Assembly (NCBI RefSeq): GCF_000762875.2
Contig: NZ_JRMP02000005.1
Location: 62,001 to 126,000 of the forward strand
Reading direction: 5' to 3'
DNA length: 64,000 bases
Source of the DNA: Helicobacter saguini
GTDB taxonomy: Bacteria > Campylobacterota > Campylobacteria > Campylobacterales > Helicobacteraceae
A model generated the notes under the pieces. It saw nothing but the letters and a program-made list of their open reading frames with translations, searched no databases and was not told where the DNA came from. A program made the position numbers and the translations under genes. The first letter of the stretch is position 1. Each line of letters starts with the position of its first letter. Shown here one piece after another: positions 10,501 to 20,262 of the stretch.

Positions 10501-10523
10501 AAAAACAAATCCTTGCGTTATAA
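7509..10523 (+). CDS. PEP synthase/PPDK-like PEP-utilising protein with a large repeat insert
   Basis: This 1004-residue protein has the parts of a PEP/pyruvate-binding phosphotransferase. Residues about 55-150 begin an ATP-grasp domain ([44 protein letters not shown]), which closes near residue 415 (LYLLQVRSI). An uncharacterised middle region follows ([19 protein letters not shown]). The C-terminus is the phosphohistidine swivel domain, [28 protein letters not shown], with the catalytic His near residue 962. Between residues about 195 and 412 the ATP-grasp domain is interrupted by DSK/ESK repeats mixed with [10 protein letters not shown]-type units. The canonical C-terminal pyruvate/PEP barrel of PpsA is not visible, so it may act on another substrate, as PEP-synthase-like proteins of polysaccharide loci do. 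It stands alone, divergent from sucC and convergent with gmhA. Confidence 0.7.
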   Translation: MKLESKALNLLNLSRLGLKSAKIAPLFITNFKEFMESKERVLDSIAKLKAKKLIIRSSSSSEDSAEKSNAGAFLSIANVDSSDSKAICEAIKKVADSMPSKTDSILIQEMLENITMCGVAFSVDKDNLSPYFCVQYDKSGSHDSVTSGSSNDIISYFEYRNVGELPHLDSKKTNVDCHEFANVNFRNDIACRPTNIESNLKDSKKDSKNLSPTHRPIINNIESKNQTPVRHPFSSIDFIESSDIAEMKQVINLIKELESIYKNHFLDIEFAFVETKDSNFIESKSQDSKKDSKKSQNLNCKDSKDSKKKQNLDSKTQMSAHHPIINNVDSKNQTLTHHPFSSVDSKKSAQRTINIESKSQDSILNAANHPIINNIESKKSTKHIINIDSKENIESKSLSPTHHPIIKNTAHATKTLYLLQVRSIVTKNKQNLFDKLPADALFRLYKRFNSLQTKRPHILGDRAIFGVMPDWNPAEIIGLRPKRLAFSLYKEIITDSIWAYQRDNYGYKDLRSHPLMHSFLGIPYIDVRLSFNSFIPKKLDSKIAEKLVNYYINTLAKNPNLHDKVEFEIVFSCYDLNAAAKLKRLQNHGFNDNEIKRLEFSLLELTNSILNEQNGLYKRDMERVARLDSKFASLKDSNLSPYDKIYWLLEECKRYGTLPFAGVARAGFVAMQLLNSLVEIGFLSVDEKNAFLNSLHTISKNLSLKISHLDSKNKAAFLREFGHLRAGTYNILSPRYDEAFESYFEIDSNVIKGSIDSIESKPTKNLQNLDSKKPFKLDSKRLKKLDNLLRENGLLITADGLFSFFKKAIEGREYAKFKFSKLLSYAIVVIGQLGAHYDISKEDMAHLDIQDIRILYANLFSQSPKVRFLEQIAANKQEYELTNAVKLPELLCEKSQIFHFFATRNMANFITQKSITAKVALESSKDLSGKIVLIKSADPGYDYIFTKNIAGFITCYGGANSHMAIRASELALPAVIGVGEEAFNLYTKAKKLQINAQEKQILAL
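8135..8156 (+). repeat. 22-bp GC-rich dispersed element, copy 1
   Basis: The element starts CCTATCGCCC and ends CCACCGCCCT. It is identical to the copies at 12192-12213 (complement) and 48737-48758. Here it encodes Leu-Ser-Pro-Thr-His-Arg-Pro. Confidence 0.85.
8699..8720 (+). repeat. 22-bp GC-rich dispersed element, variant copy
   Basis: It differs from the other copies by one base (CCACCACCCT in place of CCACCGCCCT) and encodes Leu-Ser-Pro-Thr-His-His-Pro. It lies at the end of the repeat insert. Confidence 0.8.
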
Positions 10524-10547
10524 GAAAATTTTAAGGCAACAAACAAT

Positions 10548-11129
10548 TTAATCTTTATTCTCCGCAAACGCCTTTTCGACTAATTCGCAAATAATATGAA
10601 TACACAAAATGTGAATTTCTTGAATGCGCGGCGTATCATCACTTGGCGCGATAATGTTGTAATCGCACACGCTTTTCATCTTGCCACCATCGCGTCCGCT
10701 AAGCGAAATCGTAATGCAACCAAGCTTATTTGCGCACTCTAGGGCGTTTATGATATTCTTAGAATTGCCGCTTGTTGAGATTCCAAACAAAATATCGCCA
10801 CTATCTAGCAGCGCCTCCGCTTGCCTACTAAACACCACATCATAGCCATAATCATTGCCGATAGCCGTAAGCGCGCTCGTATCAGTGGTAAGCGAAATCG
10901 CTTTCAAGCCCTTGCGTTCGCGTTTGTAGCGACCTGTAAGCTCGGCTGCAAAATGCTGACTATCCGCCGCACTCCCGCCATTCCCACAAATTAGGATTTT
11001 TTTGCCCTCTTTTAGCGTTTTTATGATAGTTTTTGCGACATCATTGATAATCGGGGCTAGCGTATCTAACGCTATTTGCGTAGCTTTTATGTTGTTTTCA
11101 ATTTCTTTTTTGATTAGTGCAATGCTCAT
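10548..11129 (-). CDS. gmhA: phosphoheptose isomerase
   Basis: The enzyme converts sedoheptulose 7-phosphate to D-glycero-D-manno-heptose 7-phosphate for LPS inner-core heptose synthesis. The frame is open to 11180, but the ATG at 11129 ([10 protein letters not shown]) has AAGGAG just upstream and gives 193 residues, the usual length. The SIS-domain motifs [22 protein letters not shown] and [11 protein letters not shown] are intact, and the C-terminal helix ends ICELVEKAF. Other heptose genes (gmhB, hldE, hldD) are not adjacent. It is convergent with the PEP-utilising enzyme. Confidence 0.93.
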   Translation of the reverse strand: MSIALIKKEIENNIKATQIALDTLAPIINDVAKTIIKTLKEGKKILICGNGGSAADSQHFAAELTGRYKRERKGLKAISLTTDTSALTAIGNDYGYDVVFSRQAEALLDSGDILFGISTSGNSKNIINALECANKLGCITISLSGRDGGKMKSVCDYNIIAPSDDTPRIQEIHILCIHIICELVEKAFAENKD

Positions 11130-11291
11130 TTTTTCTCCTTTTTGTGCGTTGATTCTACTAAATTTGCGTTTATTTCGCATTTATTTTGCGTGAAATATGT
11201 GTGAAATAATAGCAAAATTTTCGTTAGATTCTCAATATTGCGTAAAAATAATAGTTAAAAAGGTGTAATAACAAAAAATATAATATTACAA

Positions 11292-12542
11292 CTATTTATT
11301 TTTCAGTGTCTTTTCACGCAATTGTCCGCACGCCGCACTTATATCTAGCCCTTTGCTCTCCCTAATCGTAGCAGTGATTCCACGTTCGCAAAGAAAACTT
11401 GCAAAAGCTTCCAAACTTTTAGAATCTGGCCTTTCAAATTCGCTATTTTCATGCGGATTAAAAGGTATCAAATTCACCTTTGCCTTAAAGCCATTTAGCA
11501 GTTTCACCAACGCTTTCGCCGAGTCCAAATCATCATTTTTACCTTTCAAAACAAGATATTCAAACAAGATTCTATTGCGACTTTTAAGCGGAAATTTTTT
11601 CAGCGACTCTAGCACTTTAGCGATGTTATAGACGCGATTCATCGGGATTAGCTCACTTCGCAGATTATCATTTACAGCGTGAAGTGAGAGTGCGATTTGC
11701 ACGCCTAGCTCCATAGCTCCTAGCTTTTCAATCTGCGGGGCGATGCCGCTTGTAGAAATAGTCTGCCTACGTGGCGCGATATTTAGCCCATCCTTGCAAC
11801 TTAGAATCTTTATTGCATTTGCCACATTTTTTAGGTTTAAAAGCGGTTCGCCCATGCCCATAAATACGAGATTTACGCTTTTATTTGCATCTAAATTATT
11901 ATCTTTTTTTAGCAGCAGGACTTGCTGGACTATTTCGCCACTACTTAGATTTCGCACAAAGCCGCCCTTTGCTGTGGAGCAAAACGCACAGCCCACGCTG
12001 CAGCCCACTTGAGAGCTAAGGCAAAATGTGTATTTTTCGCCCTTAATAATCTTTCCCGCTTTATCGCGCGTCTTATCTTTCATTTTCAAAAACACAGATT
12101 CAAAGGTAAGGTTATCGCTCGTTTGAAATAGATATTTTTTCGTGCCATCGCTGCTAATCTCCACTTTTATGGGCGTGATGGTCAATAACGTAGGGCGGTG
12201 GGTGGGCGATAGGTTATTAGATTCTAAAGAATTATTGAATCTAGATTCTATAATTTTATCGTTTCTATTATTATTAAATTTAGAATCTATATTTTTATCT
12301 TTTTTATCTATTCCCACCCGACCACCCTTTAAGGTGAAATTAGATTCTAAAAAAGCAATTAAATCCTTTGGCAAATTTTTCATTTCACTTAAATTTGTAG
12401 CATATTTCACATATAGCCAGTGGAAAATTTGCTTTGCCCTAAAGGGCGGAAATTGCGGCATTAAAACAGATTCTAACTCATCCAACTTAAGCGAATATAC
12501 AGAATCTAAATTTTTAAAATCTTTATCATCCATAAAATTCAC
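11292..12542 (-). CDS. rlmN: dual-specificity 23S rRNA/tRNA adenine C2-methyltransferase
   Basis: This radical-SAM enzyme methylates C2 of A2503 in 23S rRNA and A37 in tRNAs. The [4Fe-4S] cysteines C181, C185 and C188 are in GCSVGCAFCS. Other family blocks are FMGMGEPLLN, RQTISTSGIAP, LSLHAVND and the C-terminal CGQLREK that carries the second catalytic Cys. At 416 residues it is longer than the usual 350-390. The excess is an insert at about residues 78-122 made of IDSK/IESR units and the Leu-Ser-Pro-Thr-His-Arg-Pro copy of the 22-bp element. It lies between the accessory N-terminal domain and the core, where an insert could be tolerated. A DUF1304 gene ends just upstream on the same strand (9 bp apart), suggesting co-transcription. 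Confidence 0.93.
   Translation of the reverse strand: MNFMDDKDFKNLDSVYSLKLDELESVLMPQFPPFRAKQIFHWLYVKYATNLSEMKNLPKDLIAFLESNFTLKGGRVGIDKKDKNIDSKFNNNRNDKIIESRFNNSLESNNLSPTHRPTLLTITPIKVEISSDGTKKYLFQTSDNLTFESVFLKMKDKTRDKAGKIIKGEKYTFCLSSQVGCSVGCAFCSTAKGGFVRNLSSGEIVQQVLLLKKDNNLDANKSVNLVFMGMGEPLLNLKNVANAIKILSCKDGLNIAPRRQTISTSGIAPQIEKLGAMELGVQIALSLHAVNDNLRSELIPMNRVYNIAKVLESLKKFPLKSRNRILFEYLVLKGKNDDLDSAKALVKLLNGFKAKVNLIPFNPHENSEFERPDSKSLEAFASFLCERGITATIRESKGLDISAACGQLREKTLKNK
12192..12213 (-). repeat. 22-bp GC-rich dispersed element, copy in rlmN
   Basis: This is an exact reverse-complement match to 8135-8156. In rlmN it is read as Leu-Ser-Pro-Thr-His-Arg-Pro and is flanked by TAGAATCT units. Confidence 0.85.
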
Positions 12543-12550
12543 AATATATC

Positions 12551-12934
12551 CTATAAAAATTTATCAGCTAGTAAGCAAATAAGTGCCAAAATTGCCAAGC
12601 CACCCTGCTTTAACAATATCATTTTATCACTTGTAATAGCCCCAACTAATGCCACGATAATAATAAAAATTAACGCACCAAACGTGATTTCAAAGCTATT
12701 ATCACTCATATAGATTCCATACAAAAGCCACACGCCAAGCAAACCATTATACACGCCTTGATTTTTAAACAAAATATTTAGATTTTTTTCACTCAATTTT
12801 TCTTGCGGTATCTTAAAAACGCGACTAGTCGCATGTGAGCTAGTAGCAAAAGTCTCCAAATACAAAATATAAAAAAACTCCAGCACGCAAAGTGTGCCAA
12901 AAATATTAGCCAAAAGCCCAAAACTCATACCCAT
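12551..12934 (-). CDS. small integral membrane protein of DUF1304 type
   Basis: This 127-residue protein has four hydrophobic segments (about residues 5-25, 60-78, 83-101 and 108-124). It has the block KNQGVYNGLLGVWLLYG typical of what I recall as DUF1304, a family of small membrane proteins with no known function. The N-terminus offers two starts (Met1 and Met3); the GGAT before Met1 favours the first. It sits 9 bp upstream of rlmN on the same strand and 74 bp downstream of dnaG's end, so it may be co-transcribed with rlmN. Confidence 0.65.
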   Translation of the reverse strand: MGMSFGLLANIFGTLCVLEFFYILYLETFATSSHATSRVFKIPQEKLSEKNLNILFKNQGVYNGLLGVWLLYGIYMSDNSFEITFGALIFIIIVALVGAITSDKMILLKQGGLAILALICLLADKFL

Positions 12935-13008
12935 CCTTTAAAAACAAAATAAAATTCTATCATAGAATCTAGATTATTTTATTTAATCAAACAAAATCAA
13001 CAAAGCAT

Positions 13009-14670
13009 TCACACACTCAAAATCTCCCCGTTTTGTAGGCGTAAGATATTATGTTTCATCTGCGTGATTAAAGCTAGTTTAGCTTCCGCATTAAGATTAG
13101 AATCTTGCGTTATATCACGCAGTGCATTTTGTGCGTATTGCAGGATAAAAAGTCGCACCTGCTCTCTAAAATCTTCATTATTTAATAAATGCGCATTGCT
13201 TTTAAATCGCAGGGCATAAATCTTAGAATCTTCGCTCTTTCCTTGCGTTATAAGGCTAAATTCATCAGCGTAAAGCCGAAAATATTTCTCACTCAAATAA
13301 TCTAGGGCAAAGAAAAAATGCTCCTTATTTTCTAGCATATTTATTAGTATCGTTTCTTCGGCAAAATTGTTAGAATCTTGCCTTAAAGAATGCGAAAACT
13401 GCGTCCTAGCCGCGACTTTCACACCACCAGAAACTTTAATATGTTTAGAATCTATATCAAGTAATTGCGCTAAACGCCTTTTATACGCATCCTGCACGAT
13501 AGGAGTTAGCGTGTGATAAAACTCCAAAACCGCGTTCAGTGCGGCTTCTTTTTGCATAGGATTGCTAATGTTAAAGTTTGAAATTATTTGCTCTAGGACA
13601 AATTCTACAAAACTTTTTGCGTTATTTAAAGCGATTTTAAACTCCGCTATTTTACCCAAAGCTACCATATCAGCAGGGTCTTTAGCATCATTCAACAATA
13701 CCACGCCCCCATCAAAACTAGCTTGTGACAACATTTTAGCCGCACGCAAAGCCGCAGCAATCCCAGCATTATCCCCATCAAAGCACATTAAAACGCGTGG
13801 CTTTTCACGACTTAGCATATTTAAATGCCCTTGTGTAAAGCCCGTGCCAAGTGTTGCCACAGCGTTATAGAATCCTGCCTGATGTAGCATTATAACATCC
13901 AAATATCCTTCACAAATTATTATCGTATTTTCCTTGCCTACCGCGATTTTAGCGAAATTGTAGCCATATAAAATATTTGATTTATTAAAAATCTTGCTTT
14001 GACGCGAATTAATATACTTTCCCACATTCTCCTTAGGCTCGACAATACGCCCGCCAAAGCCTACAATCACGCCATTTTTATTATAAATAGGAAACATCAC
14101 TCGCTCCCTAAACCACGCATAGTTTTGGCTCTCTTTTTCGCCTAAGATTCCATATTCTATGGCTTCTTTATGTGTAAAATTATTTTTATCCAAAAAGGCA
14201 AGGGTTTCAAAACTTTTACCAGAATAGCCGATTTCAAACTTTTTTATAGAATCTAGGCTAATTTTTCTTTGTTTTAGATAGGCTAAAATCTCTTGATGTT
14301 TAAACAAATTATTATGATAAAAATTCGCAATGGCGGGCATTATCTCACTTTTAATAATAGGCGTGCTACCTGCTTCATAATTAAGCTGCACATTAAACAT
14401 TTTAGCAATTTTTTCAACCGCAGGGACAAATTCCAAATGCTCATACTCCATAACAAAAGTAATGCCGCTCCCACTAGCCCCACACCCAAAGCAGTGATAC
14501 ATTCCCTTTGTCGCGCTAATGCTAAAGCTAGGCGTTTTCTCATCGTGGAATGGGCAAAGGGCGACATAATCGCGTCCAGCCTTTTTGACATCAATGTAGC
14601 TTGAGATAAGCTCAACTATATCGATATTACCTTTAAGTCGCTCAATGCTCTCACTTGTAATCCGCGCCAT
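13009..14670 (-). CDS. dnaG: DNA primase
   Basis: This enzyme makes the RNA primers for replication. At 553 residues it is close to the H. pylori-type length and shorter than E. coli's 581. The CHC2 zinc finger is at residues 39-63 (C39, H42, C60, C63 in CPFHDEKTPSFS...YHCFGC). The RNA-polymerase basic domain has GFGGRIVEP. The TOPRIM core is IIICEGYLDVIMLHQAGF followed by CFDGDNAG. The C-terminal helicase-binding region is divergent. The downstream DUF1304/rlmN genes are on the same strand. There is no large DSK insert, only scattered motif copies. Confidence 0.95.
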   Translation of the reverse strand: MARITSESIERLKGNIDIVELISSYIDVKKAGRDYVALCPFHDEKTPSFSISATKGMYHCFGCGASGSGITFVMEYEHLEFVPAVEKIAKMFNVQLNYEAGSTPIIKSEIMPAIANFYHNNLFKHQEILAYLKQRKISLDSIKKFEIGYSGKSFETLAFLDKNNFTHKEAIEYGILGEKESQNYAWFRERVMFPIYNKNGVIVGFGGRIVEPKENVGKYINSRQSKIFNKSNILYGYNFAKIAVGKENTIIICEGYLDVIMLHQAGFYNAVATLGTGFTQGHLNMLSREKPRVLMCFDGDNAGIAAALRAAKMLSQASFDGGVVLLNDAKDPADMVALGKIAEFKIALNNAKSFVEFVLEQIISNFNISNPMQKEAALNAVLEFYHTLTPIVQDAYKRRLAQLLDIDSKHIKVSGGVKVAARTQFSHSLRQDSNNFAEETILINMLENKEHFFFALDYLSEKYFRLYADEFSLITQGKSEDSKIYALRFKSNAHLLNNEDFREQVRLFILQYAQNALRDITQDSNLNAEAKLALITQMKHNILRLQNGEILSV

Positions 14671-14802
14671 TCTTCTTTTGCCTTTTGTAGAATCTTTTTA
14701 GAATCTAGATTCTAAATAAATTTATGTAAATGAAATAATATTGAATTATTTTTATGTTTATTGTAGAATAAAGATTTTAAAATCATTAAAGAGGGTAGAA
14801 AA

Positions 14803-15042
14803 ATGCAGGTTTTAGATAGAAATTTTCAATTAATCGGTGGGATTGGCGTATTTTGTTTTCCAGAAAATGGCGAGAATATGTTGCAAAAATGCTCAAAACA
14901 TGTCCGTGCAAGTGGCATACAACCACAAACCGTGTATTTACGTAGCGAGACAGACAGCGATAAAAAATGGCTAGGTGGCAATACGGACAAATTCTACTTT
15001 GATGGTCGCGATATCATCGAAATTGATGATGATTTTTTATAG
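14803..15042 (+). CDS. small protein of unknown function (79 aa)
   Basis: I do not recognise this 79-residue protein. It is soluble-looking, without a signal peptide or membrane segment, and ends in an acidic tail (IIEIDDDFL). It contains two Cys (FCFPENG and KCSKH). GAGGGTAG lies 8 bp before the ATG, codon use matches the neighbours, and it is followed 32 bp later by a methyltransferase gene on the same strand, so it is likely real. A 16-bp palindrome TAGAATCTAGATTCTA lies upstream at 14699-14714. Confidence 0.5.
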   Translation: MQVLDRNFQLIGGIGVFCFPENGENMLQKCSKHVRASGIQPQTVYLRSETDSDKKWLGGNTDKFYFDGRDIIEIDDDFL

Positions 15043-15074
15043 GATTTTTTAGAATCTAATTTCAAAGGAAAAAT

Positions 15075-16042
<968 letters not shown>

Positions 16043-16054
16043 ATTTTGGCTAGG

Positions 16055-16177
16055 AAATGTGCGGGTTTTAAAAGTTTATCCATCATAAAAGGGTGGGCTT
16101 TGGGCTAATTAGATTCTATAAAAGTTATGAAATTTGTAACTTTTAGAATCTTTATAGTTTTTAGAATCCGCACATTT
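16055..16177. repeat. nested inverted repeats between two methyltransferase genes
   Basis: The inner hairpin pairs AGATTCTATAAAAGTTA (16111-16127) with TAACTTTTAGAATCT (16137-16151). An outer pair is AAATGTGCGG (16055-16064) with CCGCACATTT (16168-16177). It could end transcription of the upstream gene, but there is no clean U-run after either stem. The same AGATTCTA plus AAAGTTA layout recurs elsewhere. Confidence 0.5.
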
Positions 16178-16266
16178 TGATTTGTTTTATAGAATCTAGA
16201 TTCTCATAATATAAACAAATTACTTTTCAGTTTGTTTGCCTTTTTGATAACTAAAAAGGATAAACA

Positions 16267-17058
16267 ATGAAAAACTTAGTCGAGCAAAAATGGGACTACA
16301 CAAAACACGCGAAGTTTTATGAGTATCGTCCAAATTACGCAAATGGGACGATTGATATGCTAACCGCCCTTGTAAAAGGGAGTTTGAGCCGAGATTCTAA
16401 ACAAAATATAGAATCTTTAAAGGTCGCTGACATAGGCGCAGGCAGTGGAAATCTTAGCATTATGCTACTAGAGCGTGGGCTAGATGTCGTGGCTGTCGAG
16501 CCAAATGATGCGATGCGTGAAATAGGGATTGAGCGCACAAAAGGGCAAAAGATTGAATGGGTGCGTGCTACGGGGCTAGATTCTACCTTAGGAAGCGAGG
16601 AATTTGAATGGGTGACATTTGGCTCAAGCTTTGGCGTGATGGATAGAAATGAGGCGTTGCGTGAGACGCACAGGCTGCTTAAAAAGGGCGGATATTTTAG
16701 CTGCCTTTGGAATCATCGCGATTTGAATGATAAATTGCAAAACTTGGCTGAAGAGTGCATTTTTAAATTCGTGCCAAATTATACTCGTGGCGTTCGTAGG
16801 GAGGACCAACGCGAGATTTTGGAAAAAAATAAAAACTTGTTTGATTGTATCGTATATAGCGAGGAAGATTTTTATTTTCACCAGAATATTGAAAATTATA
16901 TCAAGGCGTGGAAAAGCGTGAAAAATCCCTACTGGGACCTAGCCACAAGTGAGGGCGTAAAACTCTTTGATACAATCACAAATGAAATGGCAAAAGTGCT
17001 TCCTAGCGAATTTGACATAAAATACACAACCCGCACTTGGAGCGCCAGAAAAGTTTAA
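16267..17058 (+). CDS. class I SAM-dependent methyltransferase (intact paralogue)
   Basis: This 263-residue cytosolic methyltransferase has motif I VADIGAGSGNLSIMLLERG, motif II VVAVEPNDAMREIG, and FEWVTFGSSFGVMD followed by LRETHRLLKKGGYFSCLWNHRD. It is an evident paralogue of the phase-variable gene just upstream (shared EPNDAMRE, TGLxS and C-terminal WxARK), so the pair probably arose by tandem duplication. Only one IESL-type motif copy sits in it (near residues 44-52), between the first helix and motif I. AAAAGGA precedes the ATG. The natural substrate cannot be inferred. Confidence 0.75.
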   Translation: MKNLVEQKWDYTKHAKFYEYRPNYANGTIDMLTALVKGSLSRDSKQNIESLKVADIGAGSGNLSIMLLERGLDVVAVEPNDAMREIGIERTKGQKIEWVRATGLDSTLGSEEFEWVTFGSSFGVMDRNEALRETHRLLKKGGYFSCLWNHRDLNDKLQNLAEECIFKFVPNYTRGVRREDQREILEKNKNLFDCIVYSEEDFYFHQNIENYIKAWKSVKNPYWDLATSEGVKLFDTITNEMAKVLPSEFDIKYTTRTWSARKV

Positions 17059-17224
17059 AAAGCTAAAAGCCTAAAAACATAAAATTAGTGATTTAAACAA
17101 TCCAAATTTTAATTTATCATATTAAAAAATTTTTTTAGAATCTTGTTGCTTAAATCACTTTTATCCACAAATTTTTTTATAGAACGCAAAATGTAAAAGT
17201 GGTGGAAAAAGTAAGAATACATAG

Positions 17225-17230
17225 TATAAT
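17225..17230 (+). promoter_or_regulatory. TATAAT -10 element
   Basis: Exact TATAAT about 47 bp before the pepD start. No clear -35 is seen. Confidence 0.4.
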
Positions 17231-17276
17231 CATATATTGTTTTTGTGATTTTGCAAAGATTTTGTAAGGATGGTTT

Positions 17277-19208
17277 ATGGATTCTAAAGATTTTGATGTG
17301 AAAAGGCTTAGTGATTGCATTTTGGAGATTTTTTATAAGCTTTGCTCGATACCGCATGGGAGTGGCGATACGGCGGCTATGAAAGAGTATTTAATCGAGT
17401 TTGCGAAATCTTGTGGTTATCATGTAAAACTCGATAATGCGAATAATATTTTGGCTAGTTTAAATGATAAAAAGTTAGGAAATATGGAATCTAAAAATTT
17501 GCTAGATTCTAAAGATTCTAATTTTAACAATGAAAAAGTTATAGAATCTAACATGCAAGATTCTAAAAATATAGAATCTAAAACTAAAGATATAGAAAAA
17601 TTCCAAAATATAGAATCTAAAAGTTCTAAAAAAGATTCTAAAGTTATAGAATCTAAAAGTTTAGATTCTAAAAATTCTAATATTCCTAAGGTTTGTTTTC
17701 AAAGTCATTATGATATGGTGTGCGTGGGTGAAATTGCAAAAGGAATGTCACCGAAATTAATTAAATTTACTGAAATTATAGAATCTAATTTTAAAGATTC
17801 TAAACTTACAGAATCTAAAACTAAATATACAGAAAAACTACAAAATATAGAATCTAATACCAAAAAAAGTTCTAAAGATTCTAATATTATAAAGCAAACT
17901 TGGCTTAAGGCGCAAGATTCTAGCCTTGGGGCGGATAATGGCATAGGAATGGCGATTATGCTCTATTTTATGCAGCAAAAAATTGACGCCGAATTTCTTT
18001 TCACAAACGATGAAGAAATAGGAATGATAGGTGCGAAAAACCTTAGCCTGCCGATACATTCGCGACTTTTGATTAACCTTGATAGCGAGCGTTTGGGCGA
18101 GATTACAATCGGGTGTGCGGGCGGCTTTGATTTCACTTTTAGCGGGCGATTTCACGCGCAAAATCTGCCGCATGGCTGCCATTATTACACGCTAAAGGCG
18201 AAAAATTTTGTGGGTGGGCATAGCGGCATTGATATAAATAATAAGTCGCCGAATTTTCAAAATGCAATTATAAAATCACTAACTTTTTTAGCAAAAATTA
18301 CTGAATATAGTAACTACGAAATTAAAATAATTCACATTCAAGGTGGCGAAAAACGCAACTCGATTCCTGCAAATTGCAAAATCATTTTTGCGAGTGAAAA
18401 TAGCCTTGATACGCTCATAAATGCCGCACACAGCGAGTTTTTTGAGATTAGCAAAAATGAGAGTGTGAGTGGGCGTGATATTAAGCCGCTAAATGAGACT
18501 TTTATGCACAAAAAGCCTTGCGCTGTGGGCTTTGGCACGCTTTTTGACTTTATTTCTAGCATTAAAATCGGCGTGTTAGAATCAAGCGAGGGCGTGGTGC
18601 AAAGCTCGTTAAATCTATCACAGATTTGCTTTGATGATGGCGTGCTAAATCTCGCATTTATGGGACGTGCGAACACTAGGACGCTTTTAGATTCTAACTT
18701 AGAAGCCCTGAAACACGCACTTTGCAACTGCAAACTTTTGCTAGATGTTAAAACGCAAGTGGGCGAATACTACGCGCCGTGGGAAAAGGACGCGGCTTTT
18801 AGCTATGAGAAATTTTATGGCGAGGTGGGTGATTTTGCGGACAAAAATGGGCAAAATAGTCATATTGAGCGAAGCGAAATATCTAGTAAATCTAATTCGC
18901 AAAATACCAAAGATTCCGCGAATTTTAATGATAAAAACTCGCAAAATCTCGCCCTAAAACTGCTTTATAAAAATATGCAAAAATATGTGCGTGATGTCGG
19001 TTTGAGCCCCAAAATTGTGGAGCTTCACGCTGGACTTGAATGTGGCATTTTGCTTTCACAATTTGCTAAAATGAACTGCCAAAATATCACGGCTTTAAGC
19101 ATAGGACCTAGCATTCACTCCCCGCACAGCACAAAAGAGCGCGTGTGGATAGAATCTTGTGGCATCACCACGCAAATCCTCCTTGATTTCCTACGCGAGT
19201 ATAAATAA
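17277..19208 (+). CDS. pepD: aminoacyl-histidine dipeptidase (M20 family) with large inserts
   Basis: This is a zinc dipeptidase of the PepD/carnosinase type that splits dipeptides in the cytosol. Family blocks are FQSHYDMVCVGE (metal His near residue 144), LGADNGIGMAIML (bridging Asp near 220), LFTNDEEIGMIGAKNL (catalytic Glu pair near 245), LINLDSERLGEITIGCAGG and HAGLECGILLSQF. At 643 residues it is far longer than E. coli PepD (about 485). The excess sits in three places: residues about 68-138 and 168-206, almost pure DSK/ESK/IESK, and a smaller stretch near residue 520-560 containing HIERSEISSK. The first two flank the metal-binding strand, so the fold must loop them out. ATG 17277 is preceded by AAGGATGG. 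Confidence 0.88.
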   Translation: MDSKDFDVKRLSDCILEIFYKLCSIPHGSGDTAAMKEYLIEFAKSCGYHVKLDNANNILASLNDKKLGNMESKNLLDSKDSNFNNEKVIESNMQDSKNIESKTKDIEKFQNIESKSSKKDSKVIESKSLDSKNSNIPKVCFQSHYDMVCVGEIAKGMSPKLIKFTEIIESNFKDSKLTESKTKYTEKLQNIESNTKKSSKDSNIIKQTWLKAQDSSLGADNGIGMAIMLYFMQQKIDAEFLFTNDEEIGMIGAKNLSLPIHSRLLINLDSERLGEITIGCAGGFDFTFSGRFHAQNLPHGCHYYTLKAKNFVGGHSGIDINNKSPNFQNAIIKSLTFLAKITEYSNYEIKIIHIQGGEKRNSIPANCKIIFASENSLDTLINAAHSEFFEISKNESVSGRDIKPLNETFMHKKPCAVGFGTLFDFISSIKIGVLESSEGVVQSSLNLSQICFDDGVLNLAFMGRANTRTLLDSNLEALKHALCNCKLLLDVKTQVGEYYAPWEKDAAFSYEKFYGEVGDFADKNGQNSHIERSEISSKSNSQNTKDSANFNDKNSQNLALKLLYKNMQKYVRDVGLSPKIVELHAGLECGILLSQFAKMNCQNITALSIGPSIHSPHSTKERVWIESCGITTQILLDFLREYK

Positions 19209-19537
19209 GATTCTATAGAATCTAAAATCCACCAAATTTATTGAATCATAAGTCTTAATTATAAAATAAGATTTCAAGGCACTGAAAACGCAAACAATCC
19301 ACTTTTAGGACTTCCGTTTTATTTATAAATTTTCGCTTGACAACCAAATATGCAATAAATTTTTGCTATTTTTAGTCTGTAAGTTTTTGCAAAAATTGCT
19401 AAGTGGGTAAAACAATCTTTAAATCATATTTGTTAGTCAAACACAATAAAAATATATGTTATTTTTTGATTAAAGAAATATATCAAATGTGATATAATTC
19501 CAAGATTTTAAAAGATTCTAAGTTTTCGAGGTGTGTT
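19209..19537. other. 329-bp intergenic region
   Basis: No ORF of note is seen. It contains a TAGAATCT pair just after pepD, a TTGACA-like hexamer at about 19337, and the TATAAT box listed separately near the end. I see no convincing RNA structure. Confidence 0.5.
19493..19498 (+). promoter_or_regulatory. TATAAT -10 element
   Basis: An exact TATAAT lies 40 bp before the start of the Sel1-like gene, in the context TGTGATATAATTC (TGTG just upstream). Confidence 0.55.
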
Positions 19538-20236
19538 TTGAAAAATTTATTTGTGTTTTTGATATTTGGATTTGCCACTCTTTTTGCCGCGGATGTCGAG
19601 GTGATACGCATAGGTCCTGATTCTACAATTTCAAATACGACTACGCAAAGCGCTAAAAAGACTTGGGATACTTTGGATGAGTTGCGTGTGGATGAGATTA
19701 CAGGCGTGCATGATGATGTGCCTGAACTAAACGAGCAGCTTGAGCTAAGCAAGAGCAAGATGACGGCATTTAGCCTTGATGAGCGTTTTAAAAACCTACT
19801 AGCAAAGTGCAAGAGTGGCGATAAGGCTGCGTGTAGCGAGGCTTTGAGCCTTGCGGATAAAAACTCGACTCATTGCAATCTAAATAGCACTGAGGTGTGT
19901 CGCGCGTATGCGAATATTTACCTAGCACATAATCAACGCCAAAAAGCCCTAAATGCGCGGCAAATCGCTTGTAATGGCAATAATGCGACCGCGTGTTTTG
20001 AGGCGTGGAATCTGTATGAAAGCGGCAAAGGGATTAAGAAAAATGCCAAGCAGGGCTTTAGCCTTTTGACGCGTTCGTGCGATTTTAAGAATGCTTTGGC
20101 GTGCTATAAACTCGCTGGATACTACCGCACGGGCGTTGGCGCGACTTTGAATCTAAAAAAGGCAAAAGAGCTATATAGCAAATCCTGTGATTTGGGCAAC
20201 TCGGATGCCTGCGATGCGTATAATGAGTTTGAGTAG
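19538..20236 (+). CDS. secreted Sel1-like repeat (Hcp-type) protein
   Basis: This 232-residue exported protein starts at TTG 19538 (GAGGTG upstream) with a signal peptide, LFVFLIFGFATLFAA. The C-terminal half has Sel1/TPR-like units with regularly spaced Cys: KCKSGDKAACSEALSLAD, CNGNNATACFEAWNLYESGKGIKKNAKQGFSLLTRSC, NALACYKLAGYYRTGVGATLNLKKAKELYSKSCDLGNSDAC. The Cys pairs about 36 residues apart match the Helicobacter cysteine-rich proteins (Hcp), which are exported solenoid proteins. It has about three repeats, fewer than typical Hcp proteins. It lies 26 bp upstream of the Maf gene on the same strand. Role unknown; a periplasmic or secreted binding scaffold is likely. Confidence 0.75.
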   Translation: MKNLFVFLIFGFATLFAADVEVIRIGPDSTISNTTTQSAKKTWDTLDELRVDEITGVHDDVPELNEQLELSKSKMTAFSLDERFKNLLAKCKSGDKAACSEALSLADKNSTHCNLNSTEVCRAYANIYLAHNQRQKALNARQIACNGNNATACFEAWNLYESGKGIKKNAKQGFSLLTRSCDFKNALACYKLAGYYRTGVGATLNLKKAKELYSKSCDLGNSDACDAYNEFE

Positions 20237-20262
20237 GCATTGTAAAATCTTAAAGAAAAAAA

